From CAVTGO01 sp963734275 (GTDB lineage Bacteria > Actinomycetota > UBA4738 > HRBIN12), in contig CAVTGO010000008.1 in the NCBI GenBank assembly GCA_963734275.1, positions 36,743-100,742 of the forward strand: a stretch of 64,000 nt of DNA, given 5' to 3'. The translations under genes and the position numbers were made by a program. Below the pieces are notes generated by a model. That model was given only the letters and a program-made list of their open reading frames with translations. It was not told the DNA's origin and did no database searches. Below, one piece after another: positions 35,411 through 42,893 of the stretch (positions are counted from its first letter, which is position 1; the number at the start of each line of letters is the position of its first letter).

Positions 35411-38400
35411 GCCGACCCCGGTTTCCGCGTGATCCAGAGCGCGGCGAGCCACAGGACGGCCAGGGCTGCCATCTCGGCGGTGCGGAGCCACTGCTCCTCG
35501 TAGACGACCCGGAACGGGCCGGACTCGACCGGAGCGGAGATGGCCCACCCGAACGCGCGCCGCGGGATGATCTGCTCGCCCCCACGCTCCACGCGCCACC
35601 CCTCGTCGAACTGGTCGCCCACCATGACCTCGGCGGGGGTGCCGGCGACACCCGACCACCCACCCTCGATCGGTTCGAGCGGCACCACATCCGCCTCGCG
35701 ACGCGCCTGGAGGGCCACCGGATCGTCGATGATCGGGACCGGCTCCCAATCCTCGTCGGCCGACACGAACGCGGTCGGGAGCGCGTCGGCGACCCGGTAG
35801 ATCGTGAGCCCGCCGGCCGGGACGAGGTCCATGTCCACCTGGGCGTCGAGCCGCTCGAGGGAGGCCGCGGGCAGGTCCCCCTCGTCGGCGACGACGTACC
35901 GGATGCCGTACGGCGCGAGCAACGCGCCGGCGTGGCTCGTGTCGCCGGCGAGCAGCTCCCCCATGGCGCGCTCGAGCGACGCGTAGCCGGGCCCGAAGAC
36001 GCCGCGTCCGGTATCGAGCCCGGAGATGCCGTGACGGTCGGTCACGGCGAACCGCACGCTCGCCTGGCCGGCGGCGAGGAGGCCGGCGGGGTCGCCGCCC
36101 GGCGCCGGGAAGCGCCGACCGTTCGGCGTGCCCATCCACAGGATGCGAAACTCGCCGGGAGCGCTCGCGTCGATCACGGGCCAGGCGGGGGGCAGCCCGT
36201 TCGGACGGACCTCCCACTCGGCCAGGACGGCCTGGAGCGCCTGCGCGCCGATCCCGACGGAGAGGACGAGGGTGAGCAGGGCCACGCCCACCTGACGGGC
36301 GCCGAACGCGTGGCGCTCGAGCCCCGAGCCGATCGAGGCCAGGCCGTACGCGACGAGCGCCGCCTCGGCGAGCGCGGCCACGGCGAGGTAGGCGGGAGCG
36401 TTGGTGAAGGCGTCGGGCAGGTAGCGCGCGGCCGAGGCCCAGGCGAGAACGGTGGCCGCCGCCGCGACCAGCAGCGCCCGCCAGGCTCGTCCACGATGCT
36501 CCGCGCCGGCGCTCATGAACCCGATCGCCGCCGCGATGGGCAGGAACGCCGCGACCATCCACGTTCCGGAAGCGCCGTCGGGCGCCAGCCGCAGGATCGA
36601 CCAGACATCCGTGGTACCCAGGAAGGACGACAGGGTCGCGCCCGGATCGGCCACGGCGTCGCCGACGACCGGGAACGCGAGGGCGCCGGCCGCCAGGGCC
36701 GCGAGGAGCGCGAGACCGATCCCCCGGTCGCGCCGCCGGCCGAGCAGGACGAAGACCGCCGCCATCAGCCCGAGGGGGAGGACCAACCCAGGCATGAACG
36801 CGATGCCTGCGGCCACGGCCACGCCGAGCCCCACGCCGTACCGGATGGGCCGCTCGGGCTTCCGTCGGGAGAAGGCGCCGTCGAGCCGGTCCCACGCGAA
36901 GGGCAGGACGACGAGGGAGACGAGCATCGGCAGCCGGCCCTCGGAGAAGGACCACATCGCTACGGCCGATAGCACGTACGCGCCCGCCGCTACCACCGCG
37001 GCGCCCGGCCGGGCCGTCTGCCGGGCGAACGATCGGTAGGTGACGACCCCCGCGACGGGGAGCAGCGCGCCCAGGAGGAACTTCTGGGCCAATGCGGCGC
37101 TCCCGAAGGCGACCCAAGTGGCCGAGCCGAGCCCGGCGAGGGCGGGGCTCGCCGGTTGCGCGCCCCCCAGGATCGTGGTGCGCACCCCCGAAACGAGCTC
37201 GGTGAAGAACCCCTCGGCGGTGGGGGGGAACGACGCCAGGGCGCCCCCCGAGAGCACCTCGGGGCCGATCAGGTGCCGCAGGGAGAAGGCGCCCACGACG
37301 ATGGCGATCGCCGTGCCCACCAGCACGGGGTGCCCCGCCGCCATCGACGCGGCGCGCCGGGGCAGCGGGCGACCGAACTCCTCGTCCTCGAGCTCCTCGA
37401 GCCCCTCGTCGAGGAACTCCTCGGCGCGCTCGAACCACCGCGGGAGGCGGAAGGTGGACGCCATGAACCGGCGGACCGAACGGTCGCGCACCGAACGGAC
37501 GGACTGCGCCCTCACCCGTCGTCGGATCGTCCCCGGCAGGTGGAGGAGGTTCCACCCCCACGCCGCGATGAGGTCGTACGCGTCCTCGAAGCGCCGAGAG
37601 AGGGCGAGGAACACCAGCCGGGCCAGGCCGAGCACCGTGTAGACGGGCAGGAGCCATAACAGGGTCAGGACCCCGTAGTCCTTCAACATGGAGGCGAGCG
37701 CCGCTCGCTCCCCGTAATAGCGGGAGCTGCGGCGGCGGCCCTCATCGCGCTCGCCGTGGGTCGCCGCATCCATGTGACGGGCGGTGGCGAGCGGCGTCAT
37801 GAGCACGCGGAACCCCGCGAGGCGTGCCCGCCAACAGAAGTCCAGGTCGTCGTAGTGGCCGGCGTAGCGCTCGTCGAACATCCCGGTGCGCTGCCAGGCC
37901 TCGCGGGACACGAGCATCGCGCACGAGGAGACGAACAGGACCTCGAGTACCCGGTCGTACTGACCCTGGTCGAGCTCTCCGTCCTGCAGCGGTGTGTACG
38001 GGTGGCCGAAGCGATCGGTGGAGCGGCCGACTTCCCGCAGGACCCGGGGGTCCTCCCAGTCGACGACCTTCGGGCCGACCACGCCCACGCGCTCGACGCC
38101 CTTGATCCCCTCGGCGGCGTCCACGAGCCGCGCGACCGCATCCGGGGCGATCGCGGTGTCGTCGTGCAGGATCAGGAGGTAATCGGCCGCCTGCGCGGCC
38201 GGGAGCTCCGAGACGGCGCGCAGGGCCCCGGCGAGGCCCCGGTTCGCCTCGAGCGCGACGACACGGCCCTCGCCGAGCGCGTGGACGAGGAGCTCCCGTG
38301 TGTCGTCCGTCGAGCCGTTGTCCACGGCAACGACGCCCAGGCGCGGATGCGTCTGCGCGGCGAGCGACTGGAGGCACTCGCGGAGCCAGCGTGCGGCGTC

Positions 38401-38484
38401 GTGCGTTACCAGGGCGACGAGGACGCTCGGGATCCGGACGGCGTCGGCAGCTGGGGAACGATCGGCTGTCGTGGTGATGGCCAT
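35407..38484 (-). CDS. Large GT2 glycosyltransferase with C-terminal multi-pass membrane domain
   Basis: 1025 residues from the ATG at 38484. The first 260 residues are a GT-A glycosyltransferase: SVLVALVTHDAARWLRECLQSLAAQ, VAVDNGSTDDTRELL, LILHDDTAIAPDAV (the DXD-like metal site HDDT), and GHYDDLDFCWRARLAGFRVLMTP. Two membrane segments follow (LLWLLPVYTVLGLARLVFLAL), then a long region with about ten further helices and a soluble extracellular domain with LAGDTSHAGALLAPYGIRYVVADEGD, which is reminiscent of GT-C or YfhO-type proteins. Actinobacteria encode this fusion next to DUF5719 and whiB. It probably builds or exports a cell-envelope glycan. Donor sugar unknown. Confidence 0.85.
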   Translation of the reverse strand: MAITTTADRSPAADAVRIPSVLVALVTHDAARWLRECLQSLAAQTHPRLGVVAVDNGSTDDTRELLVHALGEGRVVALEANRGLAGALRAVSELPAAQAADYLLILHDDTAIAPDAVARLVDAAEGIKGVERVGVVGPKVVDWEDPRVLREVGRSTDRFGHPYTPLQDGELDQGQYDRVLEVLFVSSCAMLVSREAWQRTGMFDERYAGHYDDLDFCWRARLAGFRVLMTPLATARHMDAATHGERDEGRRRSSRYYGERAALASMLKDYGVLTLLWLLPVYTVLGLARLVFLALSRRFEDAYDLIAAWGWNLLHLPGTIRRRVRAQSVRSVRDRSVRRFMASTFRLPRWFERAEEFLDEGLEELEDEEFGRPLPRRAASMAAGHPVLVGTAIAIVVGAFSLRHLIGPEVLSGGALASFPPTAEGFFTELVSGVRTTILGGAQPASPALAGLGSATWVAFGSAALAQKFLLGALLPVAGVVTYRSFARQTARPGAAVVAAGAYVLSAVAMWSFSEGRLPMLVSLVVLPFAWDRLDGAFSRRKPERPIRYGVGLGVAVAAGIAFMPGLVLPLGLMAAVFVLLGRRRDRGIGLALLAALAAGALAFPVVGDAVADPGATLSSFLGTTDVWSILRLAPDGASGTWMVAAFLPIAAAIGFMSAGAEHRGRAWRALLVAAAATVLAWASAARYLPDAFTNAPAYLAVAALAEAALVAYGLASIGSGLERHAFGARQVGVALLTLVLSVGIGAQALQAVLAEWEVRPNGLPPAWPVIDASAPGEFRILWMGTPNGRRFPAPGGDPAGLLAAGQASVRFAVTDRHGISGLDTGRGVFGPGYASLERAMGELLAGDTSHAGALLAPYGIRYVVADEGDLPAASLERLDAQVDMDLVPAGGLTIYRVADALPTAFVSADEDWEPVPIIDDPVALQARREADVVPLEPIEGGWSGVAGTPAEVMVGDQFDEGWRVERGGEQIIPRRAFGWAISAPVESGPFRVVYEEQWLRTAEMAALAVLWLAALWITRKPGSA

Positions 38485-38536
38485 GAGGTGCGCGATGCGC
38501 GGCGCGCAGCCTAGCACGAGGCTGGTGCCGGAACGC

Positions 38537-38563
38537 GGAAGGGGGGCGAGACGCCCCCCTTCC
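38537..38563 (-). terminator. Strong hairpin terminator after the histone-like gene
   Basis: A perfect 12-bp stem (GGAAGGGGGGCG with CGCCCCCCTTCC) closed by a 3-nt loop, 20 bases beyond the histone-like stop codon. There is no U tract, which is common for actinobacterial terminators. It separates the whiB unit from the downstream glycosyltransferase gene. Confidence 0.7.
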
Positions 38564-38583
38564 ACCGGATCGATGTCGGCGAT

Positions 38584-38931
38584 CTACCGCTTCTTCGCGG
38601 TCCGCCTCTTGGTCGTCCGCTTCTTGGCCGCCGGCTTCGCCGCGGTCCGCCGCTTCGCGGGCCGCCTCTTGGCTGCCGTCCGCTTCTTGGCCGCCGGCTT
38701 CGCCGCGGTCCGCCGCTTCGCGGGCCGCCTCTTGGCTGCCGTCCGCTTCTTGGCCGCGGTCTTCCGCTTCCGCGTCGCGGCCCCCTTCTTGGCGGCGGTC
38801 TTCCGCTTCGCGGTCGTCCGCTTCCTCGTGGCGGCCCCCTTCTTGGCGGCGGTCTTCCGCTTCGCGGTTGTCCGCTTCCTAGTGGCGGCCCCCTTCTTGG
38901 CGGCTGTCGACCTCTTCTTCGCTGGAGACAT
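38584..38931 (-). CDS. Histone H1-like Lys/Ala/Arg-rich DNA-binding protein
   Basis: 115 residues made almost only of Lys, Ala, Arg and Thr, with no globular domain. Two internal repeat types are seen: GAATRKRTTAKRKTAAKK (18 residues, about three copies, N-terminal half) and RTAAKRRPAKRRTAAKPAAKK (21 residues, two copies, C-terminal half). The composition is like the C-terminal tails of actinobacterial HupB and the chlamydial Hc proteins, which bind and condense DNA without sequence specificity. The ATG is 23 bases after the whiB stop, so both are probably made from one mRNA. The net charge would exceed +50. Confidence 0.75.
   Translation of the reverse strand: MSPAKKRSTAAKKGAATRKRTTAKRKTAAKKGAATRKRTTAKRKTAAKKGAATRKRKTAAKKRTAAKRRPAKRRTAAKPAAKKRTAAKRRPAKRRTAAKPAAKKRTTKRRTAKKR
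38615..38756. repeat. 63-bp tandem duplication (C-terminal half of histone-like gene)
   Basis: Units 38615-38677 and 38678-38740 are identical. A third copy is cut after about 16 bases. Each encodes one 21-residue Lys/Arg/Ala repeat. Perfect identity at the DNA level shows that the duplication is recent. Confidence 0.92.
38777..38904. repeat. 54-bp tandem repeat (N-terminal half of histone-like gene)
   Basis: Copies start at 38777, 38831 and 38885. The first two differ by only a couple of bases and the last is partial. Each encodes an 18-residue GAATRKRTTAKRKTAAKK-type unit. Confidence 0.85.
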
Positions 38932-38954
38932 CGGTCACCCCCTTCCCATCCTGC

Positions 38955-39182
38955 TCAGGACGCCATGCGCTTCAGGCGTCGTCTCTCCCGTTCGCTCATG
39001 CCGCCCCACACGCCGTACCGCTCGTCGCGGCGAAGGGCGTAGTTCAGGCACTCGATCCGAACGGGGCAGTCGGCGCAGATCCGCTTCGCCTCCCTCGATG
39101 ACCCTCCCTTCTCGGGGAAGAAGATCTCGGGATCGTGTTCCCGGCACCGCGCCCGTTCCTGCCAAGGGATGTAGTGATGCAC
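38955..39182 (-). CDS. WhiB-family iron-sulfur transcriptional regulator
   Basis: 75 residues from the GTG at 39182 behind GGGGGGAGAG. Four cysteines (C13, C36, C39, C45) in the Wbl pattern C-x22-C-x2-C-x5-C hold a 4Fe-4S cluster. The turn GVWGGMSERERRRLKRM follows with the basic C-terminus used for DNA contact. WhiB proteins bind region 4 of the primary sigma factor. The position next to the fbi genes and manB matches Mycobacterium whiB2 (Streptomyces whiB), a regulator of septation, so that is the most probable orthologue. The promoter region carries a perfect 22-bp palindrome. Confidence 0.92.
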   Translation of the reverse strand: MHHYIPWQERARCREHDPEIFFPEKGGSSREAKRICADCPVRIECLNYALRRDERYGVWGGMSERERRRLKRMAS

Positions 39183-39196
39183 CGTTCTCTCCCCCC

Positions 39197-39218
39197 AGAA
39201 TCACACGCGTGTGATTCT
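39197..39218. promoter_or_regulatory. Perfect 22-bp palindrome in the whiB promoter region
   Basis: AGAATCACACG is followed at once by its exact reverse complement, 15 bases upstream of the whiB start. On the minus strand a promoter can be read as TTGTCA (39244-39239), 18 bases, CAGAAT (39220-39215). The palindrome would then cover the -10 and the transcription start, the position of a repressor operator. The symmetry is certain; the function is inferred. Confidence 0.6.
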
Positions 39219-39230
39219 GAAGCATCGTTC

Positions 39231-39248
39231 CCCTCTTTGACAAGAGGG
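39231..39248. repeat. Inverted repeat CCCTCTT-4-AAGAGGG upstream of whiB
   Basis: Seven-base arms with a TGAC spacer, 12 bases from the palindrome at 39197-39218. On the minus strand it overlaps the proposed -35 (TTGTCA). It could be a second regulator site. Its length is too short to exclude chance. Confidence 0.4.
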
Positions 39249-39350
39249 AATCTCGAGATCCGGAGCAACTCTTCATGCGTCCCCGTATGCATGGAATACA
39301 GGGGGAACGCGAAGTGCAAGAGATTTCGAGCAGAAAGTTGCCGGTCAAGG

Positions 39351-39373
39351 TGATTGACGGATATCGTCAATCA
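39351..39373. repeat. Inverted repeat TGATTGACG-5-CGTCAATCA downstream of fbiC
   Basis: Nine-base perfect arms around GATAT, 30 bases past the fbiC stop and about 170 bases upstream of whiB. There is no U tract after it on the minus strand, so it can be either a terminator of fbiC or a far-upstream regulator site for whiB. The remaining bases between whiB and fbiC hold no gene that I can support. Confidence 0.5.
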
Positions 39374-39402
39374 GATGGACCAGATACCCCCGTTCGGCGC
39401 GT

Positions 39403-41922
39403 TCAGTCGTTGATCGCCGCGACGAGTGGGGCCGGACGCGTTTCGCCGGTGCTCTCGGAACCGTTGCCCTGCACCCGTCCGTACGTTGTGGTGCGTTGAG
39501 CCGGCGTGCGCTCGATCGAACGGATCGCATCGTCGAACGCGCGCGGCTCCATGCGGATCCCCCACTCGGCGCCGGCCATGCGGCTGATCGTTTCCTCCAT
39601 CAAGGTGCCGCCGAAATCGTTCGCTCCGCCGTTCAGGATGGTGAGAGACGCGTCAACTCCCATCTTCACCCACGACACCTGAACGTTGTGGATAACTCCG
39701 TCGAGCAGGATGCGCGCGACCGCGTGCATCCGCCGGTCCTCATCGCCGGTGGCCCCGGCGCGAGCCTTACCGGCGAGATAGATCGGCGCGTTCTGGTGCA
39801 CGAAGGAGAGCGGAACGAACTCGGTGAACCCACCCGTATCACGTTGGATATCCGCGATGCGCCGGATGTGGAAAACCCAGTGCGGAGGCGCATCGACGTG
39901 CCCGTACATGATCGTCGAAGAGCTCCGTAAGCCCAGGTCGTGGGCCGTACGGACGATCTCCTCCCACGTGTCCGCCGGGAGCTTGCCCTTCGTGAGGACC
40001 CACCGTACGTCGTCGTCGAGGATCTCGGCGGCGGTGCCGGGGATCGTTCCGAGGCCGTGCGCCTTGCACTCGGAGAGGAACTCGCGGAACGAGATCCCGA
40101 GTCGCGTGGCCCCGTTCAAGATCTCCATGGGGCTGAACGCGTGGATGTGGATATCGGGGGTGACGGCCTTCACGGCATCGAGCAGGTCGAAGTAGAACGT
40201 GCCCGGCAGGTCGGGATGGATGCCGCCCTGCATGCACACCTCGGTGGCTCCCCACGCCTCGGCCTCTCGCGCGCGCTCGGCGACCTCACCCAGCGTGAGC
40301 GTGTACGACTCGGGATCGATCTCTCGCTGCGCGAAGGCGCAGAACCGGCATCCCACGTAGCACACGTTGGTGAAGTTGATGTTGCGGTTGACCACGTAGG
40401 TGATCTCGTCGCCGACCGCCTCGCGGCGAAGGTCGTCGGCGACCTCGCAGAGCGCCTCGAGCTCCGGACCCTCGGCGCGGAAGAGCGCCAGGGCATCGGC
40501 GTCCGAAAGCGGGCGATGGCGAGCGGCCTTGTGGAGAGCCGAGCGGATCTCGGCGTCCAGGCGCTCCTGCTCGACGCGTTCGGCATGCCAGGCGCGGGTC
40601 GCGGCGGGCAGGTCGGTCTCGCCGTAGACCACCTCGGCGTCGTCGCGGAGCCGGGGTCCCTTCGCGAACGTGAGCTCGGTCGACCGGGGCTTCCACGCGA
40701 CCTCGGGATCCTGCCAGGGGACGGGCTCGGGCACGGCGCCGGGGCGCGCCCGTCCGTCCTCGGCGACCAGGGCGGCCACCGGCGCCCGCATCCGAGCGGC
40801 GAGGAACGGGTCCGGCCGAAGGGCGAACTCCGGGTACACGGTGAGGCGCTCGCGGAGCTCCAGGCCGCGCTCGGCGGTCCGGGCCGCGAGCTCCTCGATC
40901 GCCGGCCACGGCTTCTCGGGGTTCACGTGGTCCGGCGTGAGCGGCGAGACCCCGCCCCAGTCGTCGATCCCCGCCTCGAGCAGCCGGAGCTGCTGAGCGG
41001 GGTCCGACAGGTTCGGCGGGGCCTGGAGGTGCATCCTCGGGCCAAGCACGACGCGGGCCGTCGCAACGACGGCGAGGAACTCCTCGGGTCCGGGCGGCGG
41101 GGCCGCGTGCATCGCGGTCCCATGCTTCGGGACGAAGTTCTGGACGATCACCTCCTGCACGTGGCGGTACCGGCGGTGGAGGTCCCGGATCGCGAACAGC
41201 GACTCGGCGCGCTCGGCGAGCGTCTCCCCGATCCCGACGAGGATCCCGGTGGTGAACGGGATCGCGTGGCGCCCGGCGTCCTCGATCGTCCGCAGTCGAA
41301 GTGCCGGCGCCTTGTCCGGCGAGCCGAAGTGCGGCCCGCTACGCTCCGACAGCCGCGGCGACGACGTCTCGAGCATCAGCCCCATCGACGCGGCGACGTG
41401 CTTGAGCCGTGCGAGCTGCTCATAGGACATCACGCCCGGGTTGAGGTGCGGCAGCAGCCCGGTCTCCTCGATCACCTTGATCGCGACGGCGCGGACGTAC
41501 TCGAGCGTCGAGCGATATCCGCGCTCGGCGAGCCACGCGCGGGCCTCCGGGTACCGCTCCTCGGGCTTGTCGCCGAGCGTGAACAGCGCCTCCTTGCACC
41601 CGAGCCTCCGACCGGCCTCGGCGAGCACAACGACCTGCTCCGGCGTGAGGTAGGGGCTGTCCAGGCGGGCGGGTGGTTTCGCGAACGTGCAGTAGTGGCA
41701 GTGATCGAGACAGAGCATCGTGAGGGGCACGAACACCTTCCGCGAGTACGTCACGATGCGGCCGTGGCCGATCTCGCGGAGACGCGACGCGACGGCGCAC
41801 AGGTGGTCGAGCTCGTCGCCCTGGGCGGCCAGCAGGCCGGTGACCTCGCCGAGCGAGAGCGCCTTCCCGGACTCGGCTCGCGCGAGCGCCCGACGCAGGG
41901 ACTGGGGGGTCGGGTCCGCCAT
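39403..41922 (-). CDS. fbiC: 7,8-didemethyl-8-hydroxy-5-deazariboflavin (FO) synthase FbiC, CofG-CofH fusion
   Basis: 839 residues, the fused actinobacterial form. The N-terminal CofG half has the radical-SAM cluster motif CLDHCHYC (C71, C75, C78). The C-terminal CofH half has NRNINFTNVCYVGCRFCAF (near residue 520). Both halves carry the TIM-barrel pieces expected, e.g. GGIHPDLPGTFYFDLL and SSTIMYGHVDAPPHWVFHIRRI. Together they join 5-amino-6-ribitylaminouracil and tyrosine to make FO, the chromophore of coenzyme F420. Divergent from fbiA with only 29 bases between the two start codons. The ATG has no Shine-Dalgarno and TACGCT stands eight bases upstream. Confidence 0.95.
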   Translation of the reverse strand: MADPTPQSLRRALARAESGKALSLGEVTGLLAAQGDELDHLCAVASRLREIGHGRIVTYSRKVFVPLTMLCLDHCHYCTFAKPPARLDSPYLTPEQVVVLAEAGRRLGCKEALFTLGDKPEERYPEARAWLAERGYRSTLEYVRAVAIKVIEETGLLPHLNPGVMSYEQLARLKHVAASMGLMLETSSPRLSERSGPHFGSPDKAPALRLRTIEDAGRHAIPFTTGILVGIGETLAERAESLFAIRDLHRRYRHVQEVIVQNFVPKHGTAMHAAPPPGPEEFLAVVATARVVLGPRMHLQAPPNLSDPAQQLRLLEAGIDDWGGVSPLTPDHVNPEKPWPAIEELAARTAERGLELRERLTVYPEFALRPDPFLAARMRAPVAALVAEDGRARPGAVPEPVPWQDPEVAWKPRSTELTFAKGPRLRDDAEVVYGETDLPAATRAWHAERVEQERLDAEIRSALHKAARHRPLSDADALALFRAEGPELEALCEVADDLRREAVGDEITYVVNRNINFTNVCYVGCRFCAFAQREIDPESYTLTLGEVAERAREAEAWGATEVCMQGGIHPDLPGTFYFDLLDAVKAVTPDIHIHAFSPMEILNGATRLGISFREFLSECKAHGLGTIPGTAAEILDDDVRWVLTKGKLPADTWEEIVRTAHDLGLRSSSTIMYGHVDAPPHWVFHIRRIADIQRDTGGFTEFVPLSFVHQNAPIYLAGKARAGATGDEDRRMHAVARILLDGVIHNVQVSWVKMGVDASLTILNGGANDFGGTLMEETISRMAGAEWGIRMEPRAFDDAIRSIERTPAQRTTTYGRVQGNGSESTGETRPAPLVAAIND

Positions 41923-41930
41923 GGAGCGCG

Positions 41931-41943
41931 AGCGTACTACGCT
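41931..41943. promoter_or_regulatory. Symmetric divergent -10 pair between fbiC and fbiA
   Basis: AGCGTA-C-TACGCT is an inverted repeat with 6-bp arms. The right arm TACGCT ends eight bases before the fbiA ATG (41952). The left arm, read on the minus strand also as TACGCT, ends exactly eight bases before the fbiC ATG (41922). TAnnnT with this spacing is the -10 of leaderless actinobacterial transcripts, so both genes appear to be driven from one symmetric element. Confidence 0.65.
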
Positions 41944-41951
41944 GCGTGGCG

Positions 41952-42893
41952 ATGAGGGTGACGGCGCTCGCGGGCGGGATCGGCGGGGGGAAGTTGCTGC
42001 GCGGGCTCGTCCGGACGGTGGCGCCCTCGGAGGTGACCGTCGTGGTCAACACCGGCGACGACATCGCGATGCACGGGCTCCACGTGTCGCCGGACCTGGA
42101 CTCGGTGACGTACTGGCTCGGCGACGCGTTCGACCGCGAGCGCGGATGGGGACGGCGCGACGAGACGTTCCGCGCGACGGAGGAGCTCCGCCTCTTCGAT
42201 CCGGAGATGGCGTGGTTCAACCTCGGTGACTTGGACCTCGCGACGCACCTGTTCCGCTCGAACCTGTTGCGCGAGAACCGTTCGCTCTCCGAGACGACGG
42301 CGCGCGTCGCCGCGCGGTTCGGCATCGAGGCGACGCTGCTGCCGATGAGCGACGATCCGGTCACCACCCGCCTGTCGGTGGTCGCCGACGGCGAGGAGCT
42401 CGATCTGCACTTCCAGGAGTACTGGGTGCGCCGGGGCGCCCGCGACGAGGTCAAGGCCGTCCGCTACGAGGGCGCGGCCGCGGCTCGCCCGGCGCCCGGC
42501 GTACTGGATGCCATCGCCAACGCCGACGCGGTCCTGCTCTGTCCCTCGAACCCCGTCGCCTCGATCGGGCCGATCCTCGCGGTCCCGGGGATCCGCGAGG
42601 AGCTCGCGGCGCGGCGCGCCGACACCGTGGGGATCAGCGGCATCGTCGGCGGAGCGCCACTCGCCGGGATGGCCGACAAGCTCATGCCCGTGGCCGGTGC
42701 CGAGGTGACCGCCGCCGGCGCGGCCGCGTACTACGCGGGTCTCCTGGCGGCCTGGGTCGTCGACGAGGCCGACCGCGAGCTCGTGCCGCGCATCGAGGCG
42801 AGCGGGGTCCGCGTCGGCGTGACCGACTCGATCATGACCGACGACGCGAAGGCCGAGGCCCTCGCGCGGTTCGCGCTCGGCCTGCTCCCGTGA
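41952..42893 (+). CDS. fbiA: 2-phospho-L-lactate transferase (CofD/FbiA)
   Basis: 313 residues from the ATG at 41952. A GTG six bases upstream is possible, but the family begins MRVTALAGGIGGGKLLRGL as here. It transfers a phospholactyl or phosphoenolpyruvyl group from the GDP-activated donor to FO, giving F420-0 or its dehydro form. Conserved blocks: VVVNTGDDIAMHGLHVSPDLDSVTYWL, WFNLGDLDLATHLFRS, LPMSDDPVTTRL, CPSNPVASIGPIL, GISGIVGGAPL. The gene overlaps fbiB by four bases (GTGA). The donor-making enzyme FbiD/CofC is not in this window. Confidence 0.94.
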   Translation: MRVTALAGGIGGGKLLRGLVRTVAPSEVTVVVNTGDDIAMHGLHVSPDLDSVTYWLGDAFDRERGWGRRDETFRATEELRLFDPEMAWFNLGDLDLATHLFRSNLLRENRSLSETTARVAARFGIEATLLPMSDDPVTTRLSVVADGEELDLHFQEYWVRRGARDEVKAVRYEGAAAARPAPGVLDAIANADAVLLCPSNPVASIGPILAVPGIREELAARRADTVGISGIVGGAPLAGMADKLMPVAGAEVTAAGAAAYYAGLLAAWVVDEADRELVPRIEASGVRVGVTDSIMTDDAKAEALARFALGLLP

